In this document: positions 31,574-41,585 of the stretch, one piece after another
Position numbering within the stretch: position 1 is the first letter of the stretch
Layout of the letters: each line of letters begins with the position of its first letter
Source of the DNA: Cordilura impudica
Taxonomy: Eukaryota; Arthropoda; Insecta; Diptera; Scathophagidae
Direction of reading: 5' to 3'
Length of the DNA stretch: 64,000 nucleotides
Assembly: GCA_963682025.1 (NCBI GenBank)
Contig: OY821519.1
Location: forward strand, 9,623,168-9,687,167
Notes under the pieces: generated by a model
What the model saw: only the letters and a program-made list of their open reading frames with translations
Told to the model about the DNA's origin: nothing
The model's database searches: none
Program-made: the position numbers and the translations under genes

Positions 31574-34195
31574 TAGGCTTGCCAGATCCAATTTTCCAAA
31601 AAGCTTGACATTGCCAAAAAAAAACTTGATTTTTAAAAAAAAAAACTTGACAAATAAATACACTCATACTATTGGTTTTTATTTAATTTTTTATTATTTT
31701 TTTTTCATAAAAATTATTAGAATAAAAAGAAAAAATAACAGAAAAAATGTAAAAGAAACAAAAAACAATCTAACAATAAAAATTCAGTCTTTATATATTT
31801 TAAAGAAAACTTAGGCGTTATTTAAAAAAAAATATAGGTACTATCTATATATTTTGCCACATATATTTCGTATTCTTATATACAGAATTAATTAATTCTC
31901 TACCATCGGGTGTTGTTAAAAAATTTTGAAAGTTTTTGCAATCCTCATTAAAATTTATTCTAATTAATAGTTCGGCTTTTATAAGATCGAAGGACATTCT
32001 ATTCCTATCTTTGGTATATAAATTATTTAGAACACTAAATGCTTTTTCACAAAAGGCATTGCTTATTGCGATAGAAAACACAAATGAGATCAACTTTTTT
32101 AAATTTTGGAGATTGCTTTCTACACACTTTTTTAAAAAATATGACCATATTCTATCATTTGGTATATCTTTTGGTAAACTATCGTAAACTTCTCGAAGAA
32201 CACAGTAATCGGCATACAGTTTATCATTGTCAATGTATTTGAAATACCTAATAATTTCGGAAGCTCTAACAGCTTATTCCAAGTCAGAAGGGACTTTTTT
32301 TTATATTTAAACAGGAAATTTGATTGTATATTGATGTTTCTCCAAAATCATACCGTTCAGCTAAATAACTGGTAGCTGTCTTAAGAAACTCATTTGCTTC
32401 GAACTTGAAAGTACTTATTTCATCAGGGGAAAGGGATTTCATAATTGTAGCAACTTTGCTTCCATAAAAATTATCATTCATACGGCTTTGAATACTGTTC
32501 ATAAGATTGGCCATTACGTTATGTAGTTCTACAATTGTAAAGGCGTCACTTTCTGAAACTAATGTAGCAGCTTGGAACTCGTGCATCACATTATGAATGA
32601 AATATAAATATGCCTCGGATAAACCTTCAATTGTGCATTCATCATCTTCATTTGTAAGTTCTATGTCGGAAATTGCATGTGCTACGAATTCCCAAAGAAC
32701 TTTTCGATAATTTTTCTTGCCTTTTTGTAGAAAATATCTTTTTACTGCCGGCCAACAATATAACAAACGGTCAATTGCTGGTAGAAGTGAAAGCCATCTT
32801 GTAGGCACATGTCGAAGGAGATTTTTGTACTCGATGCTAAATTCATTATATATTTTGATTACAATGTTTTCGACTTCAACAGTTAAAGCGTTAAGAACAT
32901 TTTTTATACAATTATTAATTACATGGCAATTTTATAATTTGGCTATTTTCATTTTTAAGTTTTTGAAATACAGAATTATATAAACCGTAATTAACATTTG
33001 CGTTATCAGCACTACATATACGATGAAATTTGTTAAATTTTTAATTTATTAACATTTGTAATTCTAATCAGGATCTTCGTAAAAATCTAAAATTTGTTTA
33101 CGTATCCCAGTTTCGGGATCAAAATATTGTACAGCATACGGATAGGTTTTTACGTTACCGATATTTGAAGTATCGCTACTTACGGAATAATACCAACATT
33201 CTTTTAAGGCTTTAGCAACTTTCTCTTGCGAATATGGACCCAAAACATTTCTTGTTATAGCTGCTGATTTTGTACGTCCACATGTTATTTTGTTGGCAAT
33301 TTTACTGTCGGAGTATATAGTACAACTCATTTTCATTTGGCAATCTAAGCTGTTATAGCTGAGGCCGTGTAATACGTTATGAAATACACATAATATTTCA
33401 GCCCGTGCAATTTGTGTTTCAATTGTAGTTTCTGCTGAAACAGTGAAATTCGAAATGCTCCGGGACATTTTTTGCGACAATATGATTTTGGCATGTTTCT
33501 TAGTTTTCATATGTCTATTTAATGCCCAGCTCCCTTCATATTTTATTGAAATTTCTGTCTGACATAATTTACACAATGCAGTGTATTGATCTTTCTTTTG
33601 TATCCAATTGGAATATTCTGGTGCCACATGCCATCTATCCAAGTAAACAGTGTATCTTGGTTTTTTTGATGGTCCAGCATCTTCGTTACCTTCTTGCATT
33701 TTTGTTATATTTTCACTAATCCAACGTATCACAATAGAATATTATGCAAATAATATACTCGTTAAAACAAATTAACAAACAAAAATATAAACTCACTTTT
33801 TATTTCCAAAAACTTCAATGTACTTATTGCAACTCAGCTGTTCAATGTTGTCAATTTACCAGTGTTGAGTAATGGGGTAAATATCAGTGTTGGCACTTTT
33901 ATTATAATTGTACATACCTAAAGAGAACTATATTTTTTAAATTATAATTGCACAGAAAAAAATATGTATCATCTTAGTCCTTAGTTGTATTGATAGTAAA
34001 AATATGCACTTTCGATGTGTTTTTTTAGAAATTTAAACTTACTTTTTTTAAGTATTAATACATATGTAGCTAGAATAAATTTGAGAAAAAAAATTAACTT
34101 ACAAAAAACATTGACAAATCACTTTTTCACTTGACACTTGACGCGCATTAAAAAACTTGACAATCAGGCCAAAACAGGCCTGTCTGGCAACCCTA
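31574..34195 (-). mobile_element. hAT DNA transposon, complete ends, dead transposase
   Basis: Ends TAGGCTTGCCAGATC and, at the other side, GTCTGGCAACCCTA (reverse complement TAGGGTTGCCAGAC). The 8-bp target duplication GCTCGATA is perfect (31566-31573 and 34196-34203). Length is 2622 bp. The two ends match at TAGGSTTGCCAGA, then diverge. TAGGG ends and 8-bp duplications identify hAT. Confidence 0.95.
31845..33732 (-). pseudogene. hAT transposase, frameshifted
   Basis: N-terminal frame 33064-33732: a BED/C2H2-like finger CKLCQTEISIKYEGSWALNR followed by HMKTKKH, then WYYSVSSDTSNIGNVK, the RNase H-like core start with an SDTS-type first Asp. The segment near 33010, ICSADNANVNYGLYNSV, carries the second-Asp block in another frame. 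32284-32808 has MPTRWLSLLPAIDRLL, the helical insert region. 31845-32093 has NAFCEKAFSVLNNLYTKDRN and RMSFDLIKAELLIRIN, the hAT C-terminal dimerisation domain. Stops and shifts separate the pieces. The architecture resembles vertebrate/invertebrate ZBED or KIAA1586-type hAT proteins. Confidence 0.9.
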
Positions 34196-34203
34196 GCTCG
34201 ATA

Positions 34204-34776
34204 TAAAGTTTTTAGAGCTTTCTATTTAACAGTCCTGTAGATATGGGCAATAAATTCTTTATATAACATGTTGAGTCAAAAATCTTCAGAGGAATAAATC
34301 CTAGAGAAGGACGAAAAAATAATATGTCAATAACACTTAAAGTGTGTGCAGATAAAACAACTTATGTCGACAAACGTCGTTTTCTTTGAAAAAAAAAAAA
34401 AAACTACAAATGCAACCACCCAAGTGGTTGTTGCTTGAAAAATTGATTTTTTTGTTCGTCAACAAAAAGTTAACGGGACTTAGGATGAGAATATAACAAC
34501 GTGTCAAGAATAATAGTGACAAAAAATAACAGAAATAAACACACAAGTTTTTATAAGTGGTTATAAGTGGTTATAAACGGAAAACTAATCCAAAATTATT
34601 TTGCATTTTTTTTTTCATTAATAACAACGTATGTCGCTATTTGTCGTTTTCTGGGAAAATAATTTGTCAGCGATCAAACTTAGGTTGACAAACGTCGATA
34701 GTGCTGCAAATTAATTTAATAAACATTTAAGTTACGAAAAAACTCAGAAATTGTCAATATTTTTTTTTTAAATTTA
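34204..34776. other. no gene seen
   Basis: Spacer. Contains GTTATAAGTGGTTATAAGTG (34558-34575), a short tandem repeat of TTATAAGTGG, and ACAACGTATGTCGC-like blocks. No coding support. Confidence 0.45.
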
Positions 34777-34874
34777 ACACATGCAAAGAGCGTTAAAAAT
34801 TAATATATTTGGCATCGTTAACTCAAAACTGACAAAAATGAACATACGCGGTTATTCCAGAAAACCACAGATAT
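34777..34874. repeat. dispersed repeat, second of the pair with 17-113
   Basis: AACACATGCAAAGAGCGTTA through CGGTTATTCCAGAAAACC, near-identical to 17-113 in the same orientation. It is followed 30 bp later by the DINE-like element. Confidence 0.8.
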
Positions 34875-34903
34875 AACGGTTGTTTTATACTAAATCACAT
34901 TTT

Positions 34904-35642
34904 TATACCCTATACCACTATGTGGTTTGGGTGTAATGACTTTGTGCTGCTGTTTGTAACTACCAAAAATATTTGACCTAGACCCATCTTTTGTTATACC
35001 GATCGAATCAGAATCACTATCTGATTCGATTTAACGATGTCCGTCCGTCCGTCCGTCTGTGTGTCCATGTAAAGCTTGTAATCAAACTGCAGGTCGCAAA
35101 TATGAAAATATTTTGATGAAATTTTGTATATAAGCTTTTATCGGCCATAGGATGAAATTGAAATTGGTGAGAATCGGTCCATGTTCAGATCTAGCTCCCA
35201 TACAACTGACCCCTATGAAATCAACATAAATTGCCATAAGATCCAAATTATCATATAAATCTTGGTCAAATTGGGTTTGTATGTGTTTATTACATCCACT
35301 AATCAGTAGTCCAAAAATGATCCCTATGGGACAACTCTATGAGCCCCATATAGAGCTGCTTCCCGATCTTCACCTGAATCTATCAAAAAACAAAAATATT
35401 GCACTGACTCTTCTCAAATTTTACAATTTTTGCGAAATACAAGAGACTTTACCAAACATGGTCTGGATCGGTCCATTTTTGGGACTAGTCCCCATAAAGA
35501 TATATCATCTGATACGAACTTTTTCATATCTGCAGCCAAAAAAATTAATAAAAATCCCACTCAAATTTGATATATTGGGTCTCTAAACGCATGATGTAGG
35601 GTATCGTATAGTCGGTCTAGACCGACTATAATTTTCTTACGT
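34904..35642 (+). mobile_element. DINE-1-like element, complete copy
   Basis: Begins with the hairpin TATACCC...GGGTGTA (34904-34935), then the CTACCAAAAATATTTGACCT block, GTCCGTCCGTCCGTCTG and the long AT-rich body. It ends in a 24-bp perfect palindrome at 35607-35630 (centre GGTCTAGACC) followed by ATTTTCTTACGTGTT. About 740 bp. This is the reference copy for the partial ones at 6690, 13885, 26793, 49225 and 52196. No coding capacity is seen, in line with DINE-1/Helentron non-autonomous elements. Confidence 0.85.
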
Positions 35643-35689
35643 GTTATTTTTAAATTAAAGTAAATCGGTGAAGTGTTGGTTGTGTTTTC

Positions 35690-36150
35690 TTAATATTTTG
35701 ATTATGAAAAATAGTTATGGAGAACAAAAATAAGCTAATTTCTATGGAAACAAAAAAAGATGGAAATCCAGCAATTCGAAAAAACTAAAACAATTGCAAA
35801 TAAAGCGAGATCTGGTCGTCCAAGAAAAATTAGCAATCGTTTAGAGAAGAGAATCTCCCGAGGTGTAAATGAAAATCCAAAAAATAGTGTGTGTTTGTTT
35901 GCTGGAAACCTGAAAGCCACCGATGGAATTAAGATCTGTCTACAAACAATTTAAAATGTTCTCAAAAGAAATGGATTCAACGGTCGTTTCAGCCGTAGAA
36001 AGTCCTATGTTCGGAGAGTAAATCAGAAGGCTAGATTGGAGTACGCCATTGAGCATATTAACAAAGATATTCATTTTGGGATGAAATTATATTTAGCGAT
36101 GAAAGCAAATTTAACATTTTTGGGTCGGATGGACGACAGTCAACACTTTT
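35690..36150 (+). pseudogene. Tc1-like transposase fragment
   Basis: Pieces in order: KFEKTKTIANKARSGRP-type helix-turn-helix text (frame 35760-35954, with KARSGRPRKISNRLEKRI), then VLKRNGFNGRFSRRKSYVRR, QKARLEYAIEHINKDIHF, and a frame-shifted IIFSDESKFNIFGSDGR, the first-Asp motif of Tc1 transposases. The gene is cut off at about 36150 by Helitron sequence, so the remaining catalytic half is absent. One frameshift lies near 35955 and one near 36080. A different lineage from the Tc1 relic at 55.7 kb. Confidence 0.85.
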
Positions 36151-36290
36151 TAAATAGCGATTGTTGTCGTTATATGTTTATGGCCAAAAGTATTTTTCAA
36201 TTCAACTTAATTATTATTGTGAATGAAGAAAACCAACTCACAAACACATTAACAAATTTAATAAACACACATATAGCAAATTTACCTTCG
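36145..36290 (-). mobile_element. Helitron internal fragment
   Basis: CAACACTTTTTAAATAGCGA, TTATGTTTATGGCCAAAAGT, AATTATTATTGTGAATGAAG and AACACATTAACAAATTTAAT match the interior of the copies at 24140 and 56520. No termini. Confidence 0.7.
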
Positions 36291-36309
36291 TAAATAACTG
36301 TAAATTAAT

Positions 36310-36995
36310 CTGTTTCAGGTCATTGGTTTGTTGATTGGTATGCAAGGAGGTTTCACAAAATATTGTTGTTTCCTTTGTCTATGGGATAGTCGCGCTACAT
36401 GTTGTAATTACGTCAGAACAGAGTGGCCAAAAAGAACTGAGTATTCACCAGGAAAACAAAACATTTCAAATAAACCATTAAATTGATCCAAATGACGTTC
36501 TTCTTCCGCCGCTACACATAAAATTGGGCCTTTTTAAGAACTTTGTCAAGGCTCTGGACAAAGATAGTGCACCATTTAAATATTTGTGAGCGGTTTTTCC
36601 TAAAATTTCATATGCTAGAATCAAAGAAGGCATATTTGTTGGCCCTCAGATCAGGAAACTATTGAATGATGACAATTTTCCACAATGTTTATTGGAGAAA
36701 GAATATGCAGCCTGGAAATCTTTCAAGAGTATCGTGGACAGTTTTCTTCGAAACAAAAAGTGTGAAAATTGCAGACAAAATGTTGCTGAATGATTGAAAA
36801 TTATCACGAATGTCACTCAAAATGCATTTTCTTCATTCACATTTAGATTTTTTTTTCCACAAAACCTAGGTGCGGCGAGCAACGAAGATTTAATGAAAAT
36901 TGAAAGAAATTATCAAGGATTTTGACACAGAGGCATGCTGGGAGACTTTTGCTGGACTCTAATACGTGAAACCGAACCAACAAAATACAAACGAC
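36310..36995 (+). pseudogene. degenerate transposon-type protein with HSHLDFF block
   Basis: Fragments in two or three frames: IGMQGGFTKYCCFLCLWDSR (cysteine-rich), LLPPLHIKLGLFKNFVKALD, FPKISYARIKEGIFVGPQIR, then SFKSIVDSFLRNKKCENCRQ, and lastly MHFLHSHLDFFF followed by NLGAASNED, NYQGF, LGDFCWTLIRE and TKYKRR. I recognise this order of blocks from a recurrent family of uncharacterised, probably transposon-derived arthropod proteins but cannot name the superfamily. Copy 2 of Transib was inserted right after KYKRR. Stops and shifts make it non-functional. Confidence 0.7.
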
Positions 36996-36996
36996 G

Positions 36997-39900
36997 CACA
37001 GTGGCGCCCGTTGCAAAAATCAAAATTTACATGTGCGTCGGCGAAGTTTTGAATAAACCCATGTTATAGGAAACTTTTCAACGATTTCAAATATGCTACC
37101 CTTAATAATATCACATTTTTAGTTTAAAAGATATAACCGTTCCAAGTTGACCGACTTTCGGTTTTCACGATACTCTTCAAAGATTTCAGGTGTAATATCA
37201 CGAAAATAGGTAACGAATCGCCTTATATTTTGTTTGTGTTGATTGATGTATTTATTAAATGTATAATGATAAAAAAAATTAACTGTTTGCTTTGTGTTTC
37301 TCCTGGTAAATCACTATTTAAAAACTATCCGTTTTTTCACTATTTTTCAACTTTGACGGAAAATAAAAAAAATCTATATTTTTCTATATTTGCCATATTT
37401 GCAAAACATGTTCTTTGATTATTTCTTTACATAATTCAAAATGTTTTATCTGCCCGTACGTGCCCATTTGGCTTCTAGAGGTAAAAAAGGTTAAAAAGAC
37501 ATGGTTGCGGAAATTGAATGGCGTGCATCCCTTACATGTTTTGACTGACAGTAGTTTGATCTAATAGTTTGAAAATTGCATTTTAAGTCGGTTGTCTACC
37601 TGTGAGCCTCTGCCAAAGTCTACTCCCAATATTCTGTTACAGACACAGGATGCACAAAAAACTACTCATTGAAATTCGCAGGTACGCACCTCACTTAAAA
37701 ATTACTTTGGAGTACAAATGGTCAAGAACAATATTGACTTATGGTCCCTCCAGGTAGGCACAAATCTTATTTAGACACGAGCATAATATCAAAATTGCAT
37801 AATTCAGCCTAAATCCATATGTATGCAGGGAATAGGTAAATTTTTAGGCATGGTAGCATAAGCCTATATATTGCAAAATAAGCATAATGCCTGGATTAGT
37901 CTACGACTGAAAGTTGGCGCAACACAATTTAAAATTATTTGAACTGTTTAGAAGGTCAACCCACCAAAGTTTATCACGGAAGCTGCTTTAGAAGAACTTG
38001 ATAGCTTATACGGAAATATTGAGAGAAGCGAAATTATAAAAAATAATTTTTTTCTGATATATGCAAATATTAAGGATAAATGGGTGAAATCTAATCGAAC
38101 CATTCAGAACTTCAACTCCAAATACGAGGACTGGCTTAATGAATACACCATCCTGGATATATTGGCAGTAGATAAACCCACCACATCAACCAGAGGAAAA
38201 GGAAGGCCAAAAAAAAGTATGGAGGAGTGTTCAATATTCACAAGAAAGAGGAAACTTGCCGATGCCACCAATGACTTGACCACGAAGCATTTATCGGACG
38301 CGCTGTGTATTAAATATACAAAGGATTGTGAAAGAGTTAGGTCGCAGATTACAAAATCTGTTGCTGATGCAAGCCCACTGCGACTAAAAAGGATTAAGGA
38401 AAGCATTCCCACGCCCACAAATGCACACATTAAAAAGTATGGTTCCGAAGAAGCCTTGGCCTTGTTTATGGACTTACAACTTTCCAAAGAAAAATAAGAG
38501 ATACTACGGGTATCCTTGATGTGACACGGGGCTGACGTTTTACCAGGATACAAGCATATTACGCAAGCCAAAATAAATTCACGACCACTGCATACGGAGT
38601 TTACGGAAGTCTCTGTGAAAGCCAATCTGCAGGATCTCATGGGCCATACAGCAAAACGGTTGTTGGAGAGTCTTCCTGAAAATGAGGTGAAAATTCTTCC
38701 TGAGAAACTGACATTGATCAGCAAATGGGGCTGCGATGGATCATCCGGACAAAGCGTTTATAAGCAAAGGATATCTTCCGATGACGCTACAATAACGAAC
38801 GGAAATATGTTTGTGGCATCTGTTGTTCCTTTGCGGCTAAAATCTGATGTTTCCCTACACTGGAAGAATCCACGCCCGTCATCAGTGCATTATTGCCGAC
38901 CAATAATGTTTCAGTTTGCAAGGGAATCGGCAGAACTCATAAGGACCACGGTGAAGGAGTTCCACCTGACCATGGTTGGCGGAAAAGTCGTAAACGAACT
39001 GACAGGAACAACCTCAACATTGTCATGTCCGATTTGCAAAAAGAGTCAGAAGAACTTTGGTAATTTAAACGATTATACAAACGAGGAGAATTACGAATAT
39101 GGAATGTCACCATTGCACGCAAGGATAAGGTGTATGGAGTTCTTGCTAAAACTGGGGTATACCCTACCTCAAGAGGAGGAAAACTTCGATGAAAATACAT
39201 CAATAAAGGATAAGGAAAAGATCAGAAAGAAGCAAATACAGGATGCTTTTTTTAAACAAATTGGACTAAAAGTAGACTGTCCCAAGCACGGATATGGTAA
39301 CTCAAACGACGAAAACACTTCTAGGAGATTTTTTGAAAATGATGAGGCAGTAACTAGAATCACTGGAATTGACAATCAAATCGTGAAAAGATTGGGAACG
39401 ATCTTGAATGTTTTAAACTGTAAAGAAAATGTCAATTCTACAAAATATGGAGAATATGCATCGAAAACTGCATCTCTTTTAGCAGAAATGTATCCACAGA
39501 AGAAGTTGACCCCGACCGTCCATAAAATATTGGCGCATGGCAAAGATATAATTGAGTACTAGTCTTTGCCAATTGGAGAGCTTTCTGAAGACGCACAGGA
39601 GTCTCTTAACAAATTTTATAAAAAATTTAGATTGCAGAGCACATTCAAAGCATCAAGGGTAAGGCAAAATGAGGACCTCTTCAACATGTTGGCAGCATCT
39701 TCCGATCCACTTATTTCTTCCCTGCGGTATGTGAAGTCACGAATAGAGTTAGAAAATAATTATAGTTTAGAAATGATTAGTCTTTTAGATATACCTTCTC
39801 TTACGAATTGTGATGAATATTTTACAGAAAATGGAAAAAATAAATTTAAAAAAGTAGTAATTTTTTTTTAATTTGTTGGGTAATAATTTAAAACATAAAA

Positions 39901-40154
39901 CCCTAAAGAAAAAAAATAAAAACAATCTAAAAATGTAAAAATAATTTTTTTTAGTTACCATAAAATTGATTTTTCTACAAATTTTAACTTTGATAACCCA
40001 TAAGAAGGCCCCTACAAAGCGTAGCACCCTTTCCAAACGCTCATTTCATAGGCTGAACAGTTATCTATCGTATGCTGTTTAAACTGTTCAATAATGTTAT
40101 TCGGTTCAAAAGATATGATTTTTCCAACGAAAAAACTCAAAAGGAGCCACTGTG
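36997..40154 (+). mobile_element. Transib (RAG1-like) DNA transposon, copy 2
   Basis: Ends CACAGTGGCGCC and GGAGCCACTGTG, with a 5-bp duplication CGACG/CGGCG (one mismatch; 36992-36996, 40155-40159). Length 3158 bp. Its left end lacks 14 bp present in copy 1, so the spacer between CACAGTG and GCAAAAATC is 9 bp instead of 23. The right end keeps 22 bp before GATTTTTCC. It lies inside or beside the HSHLDFF relic (left) and a pogo-like relic (right). Confidence 0.95.
37949..39871 (+). pseudogene. Transib transposase, copy 2, longest frame but broken
   Basis: The start region carrying the ATG is deleted. Coding text begins KVNPPKFITEAALEEL and runs through 38084-38497 (KGRPKKSMEEC basic motif) to a TAA at 38495. 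A TGA lies near 38521, then HGADVLPGYKHITQAK leads into a frame open to 39559. This holds WGCDGSSGQSVYKQ (first catalytic Asp), CPICKKSQ (zinc-like pair), YGMSPLHARIRCMEFLL and TVHKILAHGKDIIEY. A TAG at 39560 interrupts it; LPIGELSEDAQESLNK, the RAG1-like catalytic Glu region, follows in the same frame, then NEDLFNMLAASSDPLISS to 39871. Only a few single-base lesions separate it from an open gene. Confidence 0.92.
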
Positions 40155-40155
40155 C

Positions 40156-40854
40156 GGCGTGTCTCTTTTTGAAATTTTGAAGCTGGCATTGAATTCCAAA
40201 CAATTTTCTTTAATTTTGTTATGAATTTCTTTGGTCTTTTCTTTTACCATAAGTCCGCTAACAGTGATGTTTTTGTCTCTCATATTCAAAAACCATCGGT
40301 ATAATGCAGTTTCCATTTTTGGGTACTCGGAAGGCCGCACAGTTTTTCTTTTTCCAGGCCCAATAAACGTATTGTTAACACATTTAATAATAGCATTTTT
40401 GTTTTTTTTTTTTATTCCACATATTGTAGATTATTTCACCCCAAATTTATTCGCTAAATTAATAACACTTGCACCTTTTCCTAAAGATTTCTGATTATTC
40501 TTTTAAAGTTAAAAACTTATGCTTGTTTGTATGCATATCTAAAAACTTTTCACGTATGTACATATGTAATTTTATATCTACAAAACGAATATGGAAGTCC
40601 AGCTGAATGTAAACACTAAAACGTGTACGTTGGAAATTTTTATTAATAGCTGAAAACGATTTAAAAGCAGTCAGCTAGGGTAATCCCCAAATTATAATGC
40701 AGTTGAATCAGAATTAATTTAGATTTCATAAAAAAATTCAAAAATAAGCTGTTCATATTTTAAAGCTTTTGCACTGAGTTCATATTTTAGAGTAGTCAAT
40801 GGAAGAAAAAAAGTTTTCATATTTTGGGGTGTTCATATTTTTGGGAGTGCACTG
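40156..40854 (-). pseudogene. pogo/Tigger-like transposase relic with its terminus
   Basis: Minus strand. The terminus is at 40854: reading inward, CAGTGCACTCCCAAAAATAT then GAACACCCCAAAATATGAAA, flanked by TA, as expected of pogo/Tigger. Then a psq-type helix-turn-helix (KGASVINLANKFGVK), with shifts, and a CENP-B-type second helix-turn-helix at 40137-40340: RPSEYPKMETALYRWFLNMR and DKNITVSGLMVKEKTKEI. The DDE domain is absent, so only the N-terminal part remains. It abuts the right end of Transib copy 2. Confidence 0.8.
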
Positions 40855-40856
40855 TA

Positions 40857-41284
40857 TGTACATTATCGAAATAAAGTTCGATATGTAATTATTTCAATCA
40901 TGACTGCGAAAATTTGGTCCCTGGATTTTGTTCAAAATGTCTGCTGTTGTCTAAATTTGTTTGGTATATAAAATAAAAGAAATCGGTCCATGTGATCAAT
41001 AGTTTTGAACAAAAATATGTGGCAACCTTTAGAATTTGCTTAACACAGTTTTGGAACGATTTATATTAAATTTTTCTCAAAAAAATAATATAGGTTTATT
41101 TTTGATTAAAACATATGTATCGAGCCATGACCGCGAAAATAGCATAAGTGACATTAAATTTAATTCACGTTTTTTGATGACATTCGATTATTTACGATCA
41201 TTGTCAAAATATATAAATAATCTAACCCATAAAAACAAAGTTTTCATTGAAAATCTTTCTTTCCTTATGCATATGAGTTCTGAA
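40857..41284. other. no gene seen
   Basis: Spacer. An 89-codon frame at 41036-41305 has no known motif and ends inside the minisatellite, so I do not call it. Confidence 0.45.
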
Positions 41285-41585
41285 TCTCTCCGTGACTGTG
41301 CGTGACTTTGAGTGACTCTTTTAAAATTAATCTTTGGCCACAACAAGTCTATGTACAAAGTTTCAGATCGATCGGATAACGGGAGTGAGGTTTTTGTCTC
41401 TCCGTGACTGTGCGTGATTATGCGTGACTGTGAGTGACTATGTCAAAGTTAATCTTTTTTCAAGGCAAGTCTATCGACCAAGTTTCAGATCTATCGGATA
41501 GGAGGAAATGGGTTTTTAATCACTCCGTGACTATGCGTACCTATGCGTGACTGTGTGTGACTACCTCAAAACTAATCTAATGGGG
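41285..41585. repeat. minisatellite, about three units of 115-125 bp
   Basis: Each unit starts CTCTCCGTGACTGTGCGTGA (the third unit is slightly changed), continues with GTGACT 8-10-mers, then TTAATCTTT, CAAGTCTATC-type and AAGTTTCAGATCTATCGGAT. Starts are at about 41285, 41397 and 41519. The nested GTGACTRTGC decamer repeats give a two-level tandem structure. Confidence 0.85.

Noticed and set aside
38104..38724. 206-codon minus-strand frame
   Set aside because: Antisense shadow of the Transib transposase; the same shadow occurs at 15422-15631.
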